DNA of 48,045 bases from Clostridiales bacterium (GCA_012837525.1 DUQZ01000003.1:1-48045); one strand, 5' to 3'. Positions 9,034-17,477 are shown, counted from the first letter of the stretch. Numbers and translations: made by a program. Notes: generated from the letters alone by a model not told the origin.

Positions 9034-9047
9034 AGGCTGCCGGGTGG
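9011..9047 (-). terminator. Terminator of the xpaC-to-MBL operon
   Basis: Read on the minus strand, CCACCC (9042-9047) pairs with GGGTGG (9019-9024) and is followed by TTTTGTGA. It sits just downstream of the last gene of the operon and overlaps the pcrA promoter. Confidence 0.6.
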
Positions 9048-9074
9048 ATTGAGACAAAGCGGAGCTTTGCGCTA

Positions 9075-9965
9075 TTATTCTTTGGCCGGGCTTTTTTCGT
9101 CCGATATCTGAACGGGCAGGTCGGTCTGCGCGAAGGGATCGGCCTGGACATAGGCAGCCAGGTTGACGCTGGCGTCCTCCTCCCGTTTATCCCTGCTTTG
9201 CTGGGCGCTGGAGCGCACAATGGGCGTGGGACCGGTGAAGTCAATCAGCGCGCTTTCCCGCACATGGGTGAGCGGGAAAACCGTCGTGCGCCGGGAGATG
9301 GCGCGGCGGGCGTATTCCCCCGCGATCTCACCCCGGGGGCCAAAGTGCATGGGAAAGAACACCTTGGGCCGCAGCGCGATGATGAAATGGTTGGCGCCGG
9401 CGTCATAAAAGCCGCCCTGGTTGGGGTCCAGCGGGAAGAAGGCAATGTCAATCTTGTCCTTGGGGATCTGCGCCACCTTCTCATAAAAAAGGGCTTCCGC
9501 CCTGGCGATTTCGCGCAGGGAGTTCTCCTCCCGCCAATGCCAGAGGTTGAGGTCCCCGGCGTGGAAGATGTTGAGGCCTTCGGCGGATACCAGGTAGGAC
9601 ACGCCGGCGTCGGTAGAGCCAAAGACGCTGATCTCGCTGTAGCCGACGGTGAAGGTATCCCCCTCGCGGCACACGCGCACATTGGCTGCCCGCGGGGCGG
9701 CCTTGGCTGCCTCCTGCGGCATGATGTAGGTGATGGGAAAGGACTGTTTCCACTTGTAGATGGCCGGGTCATGGTGGGCAGCGGAGGCGCTGGGCACAAA
9801 CACAAGGATGCTGTTGAAGCCCTGGAAGTCCTTCTCTGTCAAGTAGGAGGCTTCGGGCAACTGCGATACATCCTGCTGGCGGTAGCTGAACACCAGCAGC
9901 GTTTTTTTAAGGGACACGGTGAAAGCAGAGTGATAAAAATAGCTGACCAGGGCTTGTTTTGTCAT
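9075..9965 (-). CDS. Metallo-beta-lactamase-fold protein with degenerate metal-binding motif
   Basis: A 296-residue protein of the MBL fold, similar in layout to small UlaG-like or YtkL-like hydrolases. It begins with SYFYHSAF and ends its core with FHAGDLNLWHW (about residue 136) and KVFFPMHFGP, which keep the later Asp and His ligands. The first motif, HxHxDH in active enzymes, reads here as VPSASAAHHDPAIYKW, so most early ligands are missing. It may be a non-catalytic or altered-metal member. The ATG at 9965 overlaps the stop of the preceding gene (ATGA) and has AAGGAGG upstream; the longer frame is not supported. Confidence 0.8.
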   Translation of the reverse strand: MTKQALVSYFYHSAFTVSLKKTLLVFSYRQQDVSQLPEASYLTEKDFQGFNSILVFVPSASAAHHDPAIYKWKQSFPITYIMPQEAAKAAPRAANVRVCREGDTFTVGYSEISVFGSTDAGVSYLVSAEGLNIFHAGDLNLWHWREENSLREIARAEALFYEKVAQIPKDKIDIAFFPLDPNQGGFYDAGANHFIIALRPKVFFPMHFGPRGEIAGEYARRAISRRTTVFPLTHVRESALIDFTGPTPIVRSSAQQSRDKREEDASVNLAAYVQADPFAQTDLPVQISDEKSPAKE

Positions 9966-11263
9966 TCCCCTCTCCTCCTTTGCTGCTCCTGTGACCACAA
10001 AAAAGCTTCCTCCAGCACCCGCCCCTGGGCGCGCGGCAAGCTTAAGCCAGCGGCAGCTGCCAGTGTGGGCGCGATGTCCACGATGTTGCAACCGGATAGC
10101 CGTTCCCCTTTGGCAAAGGGCGGCCCTGACAGCCACAGCAGCGTTTTGGCGGCGGGATGGTGCGGCCCAAAGCCATGGGTGGCGACATGGTGGGGTTCCT
10201 CCTCCCCATCCACATACACCAGGCCTTCCACCGGCTCCACCGCCAGCAGGATGTCCTCCGGCGCGTGCATGGCGCGCAGCTCCTCACGCGTGTAGATGTG
10301 CGCGATCTGCAGCAGCTCCTGGTTGTCCTGAAGCGCCCGCAAAACGGGCAGATAATCCGCGCGGCGCAGGTGTAAATAGGCGCCCAGGCCCAGGGTCTGC
10401 GCGCGGGCGGGGACATTGTTGGCCACAAGCCAGGCATCCAGCGGCAGGCTGCCTGTGATGTCCGCGTGGCCGTGGTCGCTCACCACTGCGATGATGGTAT
10501 CCTTGAGCACATCATGCGCTGCCAGCTTGTCCAGGATGCTGCCCACACGCTCATCCAGGCGGTTTAAGGAGGCGGTGACCTCCTCTGAAAACGTGCCGTA
10601 GGTATGGCGCATGGTATCCGTATCAGTAAAGTGGACGGCCAGCAAGTCCGGCATGTGCCGCTGCTGCTTGCGGCGGGAGGCCAGGCGGACCTCCCTGCTG
10701 CCTTCCTTCTTGACGGGCACATACTGGCGCTCGATCACCTTGCGTGCCATGAGGGCCGAAAAATCGTCCAGATGCGGCTGTTTGGTGCTGACGCGCTGCT
10801 TGCCGTAGCGCAGCTCGGCTTTGATTAACCACCAGGTGCTGCCGTAGCTGAGCACCTTGAGCACCTGATGCTCCCCCGGCAGGGCGATGATCTCCGGCAG
10901 GTTGAACTTGATCTGTTTGCTGTGCCCGGTGATGGGCCAGAGGATGCTGGCGCACTCGCGCCCGGCCTTTTTGGCCTGGGAGAACAATGTATCCGTTTTG
11001 ATGTGCTTCTCATCCCAGTACCAGGCGCGCATGGCGGGCTCCTTCTCGGGCTGGAAGGGCTCGTTGTGGCCGATGCCATGCACATCCGGATAACAGCCCG
11101 TGATGATGCTGGCATGGATGGGATAGGTCAGGCTGGGATAGATGGTTTGCACATTGTCACAAAAAACGCCTTCCCGTGCCAGCTTGCCAAGGTTGGGCAG
11201 GGAAAGCAGATGGTCCGCGTCCTGCGCGAACACCGCGTCCAAACTGATGATGACAAGGCGCAT
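9962..11263 (-). CDS. Alkaline-phosphatase-superfamily hydrolase (nucleotide pyrophosphatase/phosphodiesterase type)
   Basis: A 433-residue enzyme of the type I phosphodiesterase/nucleotide pyrophosphatase group (PF01663-like). The metal ligand Asp9 is in IISLDAV, and the probable nucleophile Thr46 is in SLTYPIHAS, matching the TFPNH motif of the family. HFTDTDTMRH and VVSDHGHADI supply the remaining Asp/His ligands of the two-metal site. There is no signal peptide, so it should act in the cytoplasm. Substrate cannot be told from sequence; NPP-like enzymes cleave phosphodiester, phosphonate or pyrophosphate bonds. It lies one base after the TPM gene and overlaps the MBL gene by four bases, implying coupled synthesis. 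Confidence 0.85.
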   Translation of the reverse strand: MRLVIISLDAVFAQDADHLLSLPNLGKLAREGVFCDNVQTIYPSLTYPIHASIITGCYPDVHGIGHNEPFQPEKEPAMRAWYWDEKHIKTDTLFSQAKKAGRECASILWPITGHSKQIKFNLPEIIALPGEHQVLKVLSYGSTWWLIKAELRYGKQRVSTKQPHLDDFSALMARKVIERQYVPVKKEGSREVRLASRRKQQRHMPDLLAVHFTDTDTMRHTYGTFSEEVTASLNRLDERVGSILDKLAAHDVLKDTIIAVVSDHGHADITGSLPLDAWLVANNVPARAQTLGLGAYLHLRRADYLPVLRALQDNQELLQIAHIYTREELRAMHAPEDILLAVEPVEGLVYVDGEEEPHHVATHGFGPHHPAAKTLLWLSGPPFAKGERLSGCNIVDIAPTLAAAAGLSLPRAQGRVLEEAFLWSQEQQRRRGE

Positions 11264-11264
11264 C

Positions 11265-12068
11265 TTACTTGCGCCACCCGAAGAACTTGCTCAGTCCCCA
11301 GGTGCCAAAGATCCAGGACAGGGGGCCGTAGCCGCCGCGTCCATTGCGCTTTTTGCCAAAGATTTTGTAGAGGATGAAGCCAATGAGCGCGATCTGGAAC
11401 AGGCTGAGGCCTTCCTCGTCCTCCCTGGCCGCGTCCTTCACATCCTCGCCATACTGGCGGGCCTGCTCCTCGATCTCCTTCTTGTCGCCGAAGATGCTGT
11501 CCAGCCAGGAGCTTTCACTGGCGGGCGCCGCGGTTGCCTTGTTGATGTCCTCCCCGCTCATGCCCGCGATGGCGCGCAGGGCGGCGCTTGGTTTGATGTC
11601 CCGCTCGCCCTGGGCGCGGAAGTGCTCGGCCAGGTTGACCAAAAAGGCAGCCAGTGCCTTATCGTAGTCCCGGTCCTTTAAAAAGGGGGTGCGGAAATGC
11701 GTGGTCAGCAGGTTTTCCGCCTTGCCTTTGGTGAGGAATTTTTGGGCACGCTCACCAATGGTGATGGCGTAGTCCTCCTCGCCAATGACGACCACCAGCA
11801 GGATGCCGCCCTGCATCTCCTTATATGTGAAGGTGTTGTCGGTGTAATTTTGCGCGTTTACGCCGCCCAGAAAATCCCGGGTGATGATTTTGAGGCGAAA
11901 CCCCATATGGTCATCAATCTGCTCGCCCAAGCGGTTGATTTCTTTGATCAAATCCGGGCTGAGCACATAGGCCAAATCTTCCGCTGACTGCTCCTCCGCA
12001 AGGGCTGGAGATGACAGTGGGATGATGAAAACAGCCAGCAAAAGCAGCAGGCTGACAACACGTTTCAT
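11265..12068 (-). CDS. TPM-domain membrane protein (TLP18.3/Psb32/MOLO-1 family)
   Basis: 267 residues. A signal peptide (residues 1-24, ending ALA) is followed by a TPM domain at about 30-155 (YVLSPDLIKEINRLGEQI, then GGILLVVVIGEEDYAITIGE). A charged linker and a hydrophobic segment with a Gly/Arg/Lys-rich tail come at the C-terminus (LFQIALIGFILYKIFGKK). TPM proteins are often encoded beside LemA proteins, as here, and some have acid phosphatase activity or act in membrane protein maintenance; the precise role is unsettled. The gene overlaps the LemA-like gene by ATGA and is one base from the next. Confidence 0.87.
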   Translation of the reverse strand: MKRVVSLLLLLAVFIIPLSSPALAEEQSAEDLAYVLSPDLIKEINRLGEQIDDHMGFRLKIITRDFLGGVNAQNYTDNTFTYKEMQGGILLVVVIGEEDYAITIGERAQKFLTKGKAENLLTTHFRTPFLKDRDYDKALAAFLVNLAEHFRAQGERDIKPSAALRAIAGMSGEDINKATAAPASESSWLDSIFGDKKEIEEQARQYGEDVKDAAREDEEGLSLFQIALIGFILYKIFGKKRNGRGGYGPLSWIFGTWGLSKFFGWRK

Positions 12069-12613
12069 AGCCCCGCTCCTTCCAGGCCAAAGCGCTCCGC
12101 CTCATCCACGCCAAGCAGCTTGGCCACCCGTCCGTTTAAGGTGGTGTTTAAACGCTTGTTAAACTCCGCCGCCGCTTCGTTGTACTGCCTGGCGTCCGCC
12201 CACTGGGCACTTTGCTCAAAGCCCCGGGGCAAAAGCCCCGTCACGTAGCGGTAGTCGCGGTCATCCTGAATGACGCTGGCTACCGACTGCAGGTGGTCCA
12301 GCAGCGCCTTGCTGTCTTTGGAAAGCTGCTCGTTGGCCTGCGCGATTTCATGCAAGGTGTCCGCTTCCTCCAGCACGTCCATGTCCTTGATGACAGCGCG
12401 CAACAGCGGATCATCCGGCTTCAGGTGCCGCCTGGCGACTGTCAGCAGGTTGTGGCCCATCTCAATCCGGGACACCAGCACATCGCCCAGGGAACCCAAG
12501 GCCAACTCCACCTGCATGCGCTCATCCAGGTATACACGGTAAGAGCCAATCGCGAACGCGCCCACCATTAAGATGAGCATCACAATAAAGGCCAAAACAG
12601 CTTTGGTTTTCAT
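12065..12613 (-). CDS. LemA-like membrane-anchored protein
   Basis: 182 residues with one N-terminal membrane helix (AVLAFIVMLILMVGAFAIGSY) and an otherwise helical extracytoplasmic domain. The C-terminal stretch ARQYNEAAAEFNKRLNT recalls the YN.AV..FN motif of LemA proteins, and its position directly ahead of a TPM gene is the typical LemA context. Similarity is partial, so I call it LemA-like rather than lemA. The ATG at 12613 is preceded by GGGGAAAA. It follows telA after 14 bases. Confidence 0.72.
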   Translation of the reverse strand: MKTKAVLAFIVMLILMVGAFAIGSYRVYLDERMQVELALGSLGDVLVSRIEMGHNLLTVARRHLKPDDPLLRAVIKDMDVLEEADTLHEIAQANEQLSKDSKALLDHLQSVASVIQDDRDYRYVTGLLPRGFEQSAQWADARQYNEAAAEFNKRLNTTLNGRVAKLLGVDEAERFGLEGAGL

Positions 12614-12627
12614 GCGGTTTTCCCCGG

Positions 12628-13881
12628 TTATCCGTTCAGCAGGCGGTTTTTGAGCTCATCCTCCATGCGGCGGAGGGTCTTCTCGGCCTCGGCGCGCTTC
12701 TGGCGGCCTTCGGTTTGGATGCGGACCACTTCGTTCATGGTGTCGATGAGGGATTTGTTGGTCTGTACCAGGGTTTCGATGTCGATAATGCCGCGCTCGG
12801 CCTCCGTCGCCGTTTCGATGGTGCCCTGCTTGAGCGTCTCGGCGTTTTTCTTGAGCAGCTCGTTGGTCATGTCGGTCACAGCGCGCTGTGCCTGCATGGC
12901 CTGGCGGGAATGCTCCATACCAACTGCCAGCACCATCTGGTTTTTCCACAGCGGCAGGGTGTTGACCAGGGTGGACTGGATGCGCTCAATGAGCAGGGAG
13001 TTGTTGTTTTGAAGCAGGCGGATCTGCGGCGCCATCTGCAGGCTGATCTGGCGGGTGAGCTTTAGATCATGCAGCTTTTTCTCAAACCGGTCGGCTGCCT
13101 GCTCCAGGTCGCTCGCCTTCTGGGCATCCAGGGTATCCCCGCTTTTTGCAGCGATGTCCTTGAGCTTCACGATGTCGTTCTCCCGCACTTCCTTCAGGCG
13201 CTTTTCACCGGCGATGATGTACATGGTGAGCTCGCGGAAGTATTCCAGGTTCATGTCATACAGGTGGTTGAACATGGACACGTCCTTAAGCAGCTGGACC
13301 TGATGGTTTTCCAGCGTCCCGGCGATGCCCTCGACATTGCCGGCCACATCATCAAAGCGGGCCTGCACCTGCGCCAAATGCTTCCTGCCGCTGGAAAACA
13401 GGGCGCGCAGGCCTTTGGGCTTTTCGGCGGAGTGCTCGAAGGATTTGAGCTCGCCAATCAGCTTGGACAGGCTGTCGCCCACATCCCCCGCGTCAATATT
13501 GCGCACTTCGGACAGAATGGTGTCCGCAAAGGTGGACACCTTCTTTTGCGCGTCCGCGCCGTAGAGCATCACGTGCTGGGGGTTTGACAAATCAATGCGG
13601 GCAGAAAACTCGTCCACCGCCTTGCGCTCCTGCGGGGAGAGCTTGCTGTCCAGATCGCTTGCCAGTTTGGCCTGCACATCGGGTGTGGTGGGCGCTTGCT
13701 GCTCGGCCTGCTCAAACTTGTCCAGCACTGCCGCGACCTTGAGCTTGTCCGCCGCCTCACTGGAAAGCGTGAGGGTAGGGATGGATTCTTCCGCCAGCGC
13801 CTGCTTGGTTTCTTCCACCGCGGCGTCCAGCTGATCCATCGCGTCCTGTGCCTGTTTGTTGGTGTCCGCATGGTCCGTCAT
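12628..13881 (-). CDS. TelA/KlaA-family toxic anion resistance protein
   Basis: 417 residues of the PF05816 family (TelA, KlaA, B. subtilis YaaN). The N-terminal 100 residues are acidic and variable. The rest is the long helical family core, with FADTILSEVRNIDAGDVGDSLSKL, then GLRALFSSGRKHL, and AGEKRLKEVRENDIVKL. The C-terminus is a coiled coil. Members are linked to tellurite, bacteriocin and cell-envelope stress tolerance, but the molecular function is not established. AAGGAGG lies at the end of xpaC, and the ATG overlaps the xpaC stop (ATGA). The XpaC-TelA pair is a known conserved pair. Confidence 0.92.
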   Translation of the reverse strand: MTDHADTNKQAQDAMDQLDAAVEETKQALAEESIPTLTLSSEAADKLKVAAVLDKFEQAEQQAPTTPDVQAKLASDLDSKLSPQERKAVDEFSARIDLSNPQHVMLYGADAQKKVSTFADTILSEVRNIDAGDVGDSLSKLIGELKSFEHSAEKPKGLRALFSSGRKHLAQVQARFDDVAGNVEGIAGTLENHQVQLLKDVSMFNHLYDMNLEYFRELTMYIIAGEKRLKEVRENDIVKLKDIAAKSGDTLDAQKASDLEQAADRFEKKLHDLKLTRQISLQMAPQIRLLQNNNSLLIERIQSTLVNTLPLWKNQMVLAVGMEHSRQAMQAQRAVTDMTNELLKKNAETLKQGTIETATEAERGIIDIETLVQTNKSLIDTMNEVVRIQTEGRQKRAEAEKTLRRMEDELKNRLLNG

Positions 13882-14612
13882 TTGATTTCCTCCTTCATTT
13901 GCGCTTGCGCGCCTGCCTGCGCGCCGCTGCTTGATTGTCCAGAGATGGTAAATTCATTGCCCAGCAGGCTGTCCTGCTTGAGCATGGTTTCCAATACGTC
14001 AATATCCGTGGTGATATCCAGCATGTCGTTGCGATGCAGGGTTTCCAGCTGTTTTTCAAACGCGCCGATGACCACCTGCATGGCCGACTCGATGCGCTCC
14101 TTGGTGGCCTGGGCCTCCCGCCCCTGCACCCCGCGGTCCGTCAACTTGCGGTAGCCCGCCAGCATCTTGAGGGTGGTGGGCAAATAATAATCCATGAAGC
14201 GCCGGATCTGCGGCGCCTTGGCCGGCTGTTCAATCACTGTCATGAAGATACGCCCCGCGATCTGCTCCATCTGCACAATCTGCGCGGACAGCTGCGGGTC
14301 GGGGATCAGTTCATCCTCCCGACGGATCTGCGCCAGCATGTCGTTACCCCTGGCGATCAGCTTGTCCACCGCCTCGTTGCCGGTGAGCGGCGTGTCCTCC
14401 ATGGACGGCGCAGTTTGCGAGGTATCCAGACCAGAGAACATGATATAGGCCACCCTGCCCAAAAGCAGGGCCAAGCCGCCCGCGATGGCGAAATGGCCAA
14501 CGCGGTACAGGGGAAACAACAGGGAATACAAAAGCGCGCTGCCACCCGCTGTTAAAAAGGCTGCCGCCCACCCTTTGCCAGGGGAAGTGGACTGCTTGAT
14601 TTTTTTTGCCAT
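13878..14612 (-). CDS. xpaC: XpaC-family membrane protein (5-bromo-4-chloroindolyl phosphate hydrolysis protein)
   Basis: 244 residues. Two adjacent membrane helices occupy about 18-60 (AAAFLTAGGSALLYSLLFPLY and FAIAGGLALLLGRVAYIMFSG). The cytoplasmic helical domain contains RRFMDYYLPTTLKMLAGYRKLTDRGVQG, the best conserved part of the PF10112 family. XpaC was named for a colour phenotype; its role is unknown beyond its regular pairing with TelA. I start at the ATG at 14612 with GGAGG upstream; the frame continues antisense over the next gene but that is not coding. It is the first gene of a six-gene leftward operon. Confidence 0.9.
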   Translation of the reverse strand: MAKKIKQSTSPGKGWAAAFLTAGGSALLYSLLFPLYRVGHFAIAGGLALLLGRVAYIMFSGLDTSQTAPSMEDTPLTGNEAVDKLIARGNDMLAQIRREDELIPDPQLSAQIVQMEQIAGRIFMTVIEQPAKAPQIRRFMDYYLPTTLKMLAGYRKLTDRGVQGREAQATKERIESAMQVVIGAFEKQLETLHRNDMLDITTDIDVLETMLKQDSLLGNEFTISGQSSSGAQAGAQAQMKEEIK

Positions 14613-14665
14613 GCGTCCTCCAGTCAGACAGAAAAGCACGTGAAAACGGCGGTTTCGCCAGTGCA

Positions 14666-14710
14666 AGTATAACATACCCGTTTTGGTTTCATCAAATGAA
14701 AACTTGATGA
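14666..14710 (-). promoter_or_regulatory. Promoter of the xpaC operon with overlapping dyad
   Basis: Minus-strand TTGATG (14690-14695), an 18-bp spacer and TATACT (14666-14671). The -35 box is part of an inverted repeat at 14689-14710, TCATCAA and TTGATGA around eight bases, suitable for a repressor or an upstream activator. The stretch 14711-14840 up to the divergent promoter holds nothing else I recognise. Confidence 0.6.
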
Positions 14711-14841
14711 GAAAAACTTGTAAATAAGCGGGGTTTTCTACCTGAAATGACACCCCGCGCCCCAGGGCAAGCCCAAGTCGCGCGCGTTCATGAAAGATTT
14801 GCTTTTTGACCATGATTTGGCCTTTTCTTATGGTATTTCTA

Positions 14842-14850
14842 TGGTATAAT
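14842..14850 (+). promoter_or_regulatory. Extended -10 promoter of the C26 hydrolase operon
   Basis: TGGTATAAT at 14842-14850 is a consensus extended -10 element without a clear -35 box. The start codon lies 35 bases downstream. Confidence 0.6.
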
Positions 14851-14885
14851 CGTTGCGGATTGAATAAATAAGTCGAGGTATTTGC

Positions 14886-15602
14886 ATGATCGTCATTGGA
14901 CTGAGCACCAATAAGGATACCAAAACCCAGGCAGACACCATGCCCAAGGACTATGTGAAGGCCGTGCTGCGCGCCGGCGCCCTGCCCGTTATCCTGCCCA
15001 TGATCCCTGAAGATGACCCCAATTATGATGAGTTCATGGACAAGATCATCAACATGGTGGACGGCATTGTTTTTACCGGCGGGCCGGATCTGGAGCCCAC
15101 CTTCTATAAAGAAGCCCGGCTGCCCGGCTGCCAGGAAGCGCTGGCCGACCGGGACAAGGCCGACTTGGCGCTGATCTCCCGCGCGCTTTCGGTGCGCAAA
15201 CCTTTTTTGGGCATCTGCCGCGGGATGCAGGTGTGCAACGTGGTGATGGGCGGCAACCTGTACCAGGACCTGCCCACCCAACTGCCCAAGGTAAACAACC
15301 ATAATTTGCCGGACATCCTGGAAGCCCATCAGGTGTCCATCACCGAGCAGTCCTTGCTGCACCGGGTCACAGGTGCTACACAAATGCCTGTGACCAGCCG
15401 GCATCACCAGGCGGTCAAGCAGCTGGGCCATGGCCTGAAAGCCACGGCTGTGAGCGAAGAAGGCATCATTGAAGCCATTGAGTTTGAGGATAGCCGCCCC
15501 GCCCTGTGCGTGCAGTGGCATCCGGAAAACCTGGCCGGGACGGACAAGCGGCATCAGGCCCTGTTTGACTGGCTGGTGCAGGCGGCCAAAGACCGAAAAT
15601 GA
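14886..15602 (+). CDS. Gamma-glutamyl-gamma-aminobutyrate hydrolase family protein (peptidase C26)
   Basis: 238 residues forming a class I glutamine-amidotransferase-like hydrolase. The nucleophile Cys111 is in GICRGMQ, and the catalytic His-Glu are in QWHPENL near the end. TGGPDLEPTFY provides the oxyanion region, and SRHHQAVKQLG is typical of PuuD-like enzymes. PuuD cleaves gamma-glutamyl-GABA in putrescine breakdown. Other members act on different gamma-glutamyl amides, and no putrescine genes are nearby, so the substrate is open. GAGG lies ahead of the ATG. The stop overlaps the next start (ATGA). Confidence 0.9.
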   Translation: MIVIGLSTNKDTKTQADTMPKDYVKAVLRAGALPVILPMIPEDDPNYDEFMDKIINMVDGIVFTGGPDLEPTFYKEARLPGCQEALADRDKADLALISRALSVRKPFLGICRGMQVCNVVMGGNLYQDLPTQLPKVNNHNLPDILEAHQVSITEQSLLHRVTGATQMPVTSRHHQAVKQLGHGLKATAVSEEGIIEAIEFEDSRPALCVQWHPENLAGTDKRHQALFDWLVQAAKDRK

Positions 15603-16321
15603 AGATTGCCCTCATCGCGGATTTGCACGGCAACCTGCCGGCCGTGATGGCGCTGCAAGCGCATCTAAAAAGCGTACAGCCCGATTTGATCTGGTGCCTG
15701 GGCGACGTAGTGGGCAAGGGGCCCAGTTCCCGGGAGTGCTATGACTGGGTGATGCAGCACTGCGATTTGCTGCTGGGCGGCAACTGGGATATCGGGGTGG
15801 GCGAGCGCAACTACCAGCGCGACGCCTACTACCACAAACAGCTGGGTGAGCAGCGTTTAAAGGCGCTGGCCAGCCTGCCGCTTGAAAAAAACATCGTGCT
15901 CTCCGGGCGAAACATTCGTTTAATCCACGGGCGGCCCGTGATGGAGCGGCTGCACCGCACGCACGACCCCAAGGAGAGCCTGATTCCCTTCCTGCCCCCA
16001 GGCGTTGATATGCTGATCTACGCGGACTCGCACCGCCAGGGCATCCGCACGCTGCACGGGCAGATTGTCAACATTGGCTCCGTCGGCAACGCGCTGGGCA
16101 TCCCCATGGTGCAGTACGCCATTTTGGAAGGGGAAGAAGGCACACAGCCCGCTCCGCTTGAAGTGCGCATGATTACCCTGCCCTATGACAACGAGGCGGC
16201 GGCCGAGGACGCGCGCCAGGCTGTCGGCCTACCGGACGCGGAAGCCTATATCAACGAGGTGAAGACCGGGGTATACTCCGGTAACCTGCGCGTCAAATCC
16301 AAAAAACGCATGGAAACATAA
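15599..16321 (+). CDS. Calcineurin-like metallophosphoesterase (YfcE/MJ0936 group)
   Basis: 240 residues. The metal-binding motifs are DLHGN at residues 8-12, GDVVGKGP, GGNWD, and a later IHGRP with YADSHRQ, followed by NIGSVGN. This order matches the small bacterial metallophosphoesterases that dephosphorylate nucleotides or act as phosphodiesterases. The physiological substrate is unknown; the next gene is deoD, so a role in nucleotide turnover is possible. It overlaps the preceding gene by four bases and is separated from deoD by 11 bases. Confidence 0.9.
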   Translation: MKIALIADLHGNLPAVMALQAHLKSVQPDLIWCLGDVVGKGPSSRECYDWVMQHCDLLLGGNWDIGVGERNYQRDAYYHKQLGEQRLKALASLPLEKNIVLSGRNIRLIHGRPVMERLHRTHDPKESLIPFLPPGVDMLIYADSHRQGIRTLHGQIVNIGSVGNALGIPMVQYAILEGEEGTQPAPLEVRMITLPYDNEAAAEDARQAVGLPDAEAYINEVKTGVYSGNLRVKSKKRMET

Positions 16322-16332
16322 AGGAGGACATC

Positions 16333-17046
16333 ATGTCAAACATCCCTACCGCTCATATTTCTTCCGCCAAGGGTGATTTCGCGAGGACCGTGCTGATGCC
16401 GGGCGACCCCCTGCGCAGCAAATTCATCGCCGAGAACTTCCTGAAAAACGCGCGCCTGGTCAACAATGTGCGCGGCATTCAGGGTTATACCGGCGAGTAC
16501 AAGGGCAAGCCGGTCTCCGTGATGGCCTCCGGCATGGGCATGCCCACGATGGGCATTTATTCCTATGAGTTGTTCAATTTTTATGAGGTGGAGCAGATTA
16601 TCCGCGTCGGCAGCGCGGGCATGATCCGCCAGGACTTGAAGCTGCGGGATGTGGTGGCAGGGCTGTCCGCCTACTCCAACTCCAACTACGGCGCGCAGTT
16701 TGGCTTTAAGGGCAACCTGGCCCCCACGGCGGACTTTTGCCTGCTGATGCAGGCGCACGAGGCCGCGAAAAAGCTGGGCATCGACCTGAAAGCCGGCCCC
16801 ATCTTCTCCTCTGATATTTTTTATGACGAATCCACCCCGCCAGCCAGTGAGGTGCTGGAGAACCTGGGCGTTTTGTGTGTGGAGATGGAGGCCTATGCCC
16901 TCTACCTAAACGCGGCGCGCGCAGGAAAAAAGGCGCTTGCGCTGCTGACCATCTCCGACAACCCCAAAACCGGTGAAGGGCTGCCCAGCATTGACCGGCA
17001 GGAGACCTTTACCCAGATGATGGAGATCGCGCTGGAGATTGCCTGA
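16333..17046 (+). CDS. deoD: Purine-nucleoside phosphorylase, DeoD type
   Basis: 237 residues, the normal length of the hexameric bacterial enzyme that cleaves purine ribo- and deoxyribonucleosides with phosphate. Phosphate-site residues lie in MPGDPLRSK and in IIRVGSAG; the ribose site is in CVEMEAYALY; and the base-binding catalytic Asp is in LTISDNPKTGE. AAGGAGG lies nine bases ahead of the ATG. The stop shares one base with the start of the DUF523 gene (TGATG). Confidence 0.97.
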   Translation: MSNIPTAHISSAKGDFARTVLMPGDPLRSKFIAENFLKNARLVNNVRGIQGYTGEYKGKPVSVMASGMGMPTMGIYSYELFNFYEVEQIIRVGSAGMIRQDLKLRDVVAGLSAYSNSNYGAQFGFKGNLAPTADFCLLMQAHEAAKKLGIDLKAGPIFSSDIFYDESTPPASEVLENLGVLCVEMEAYALYLNAARAGKKALALLTISDNPKTGEGLPSIDRQETFTQMMEIALEIA

Positions 17047-17477
17047 TGCGCATTCTGGTCAGCGCCTGCCTGATGGGGCTGTGCACCCGCTATGACGGCG
17101 GGCATTGCGAAAACGAGGAATTGATTAGCCTGGGGACGCGGCACACCCTGATTCCCGTCTGCCCGGAGCAATTGGGTGGCTTGCCTACGCCGCGGGTGCC
17201 CTGTGAGCGTGTGGGTGACGCCATTTTAAGCAAAGACGGCACAGACCATACCGCCGCCTTTGAGCGGGGCGCCGCGGAGGCGTTCAAACTCTATAAAATC
17301 AGCGGCTGCGCTGCCGCTGTCTTAAAGGCGCGCAGCCCTTCCTGCGGCAAAGGACCCATTTATGACGGCAGTTTCACAGGTAAACTGACTGACAGGGCCG
17401 GGGTGTTCGCACAGAAACTGCTGGACGCGGGCATCCAGGTGTACGACGAGGGTGAAATCTCACAAATCAAATATTGA
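17046..17477 (+). CDS. DUF523 family protein
   Basis: 143 residues. The family signature is clear: VSACLMGLCTRYDG near the start, PVCPEQLGGLPTPR in the middle, and LKARSPSCGKGPIYDG toward the end, with conserved cysteines that could bind metal or a cluster. DUF523 proteins occur alone or fused to other domains; their function is not settled. The gene ends the operon begun by the C26 hydrolase. The following 38 bases before the convergent MFS gene show no convincing terminator. Confidence 0.93.
   Translation: MRILVSACLMGLCTRYDGGHCENEELISLGTRHTLIPVCPEQLGGLPTPRVPCERVGDAILSKDGTDHTAAFERGAAEAFKLYKISGCAAAVLKARSPSCGKGPIYDGSFTGKLTDRAGVFAQKLLDAGIQVYDEGEISQIKY

Noticed and set aside
14613..15554. Long leftward frame continuing upstream of xpaC
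   Set aside because: It lies antisense to the C26 hydrolase gene and over the divergent promoters; the xpaC start at 14612 has a clear ribosome binding site.
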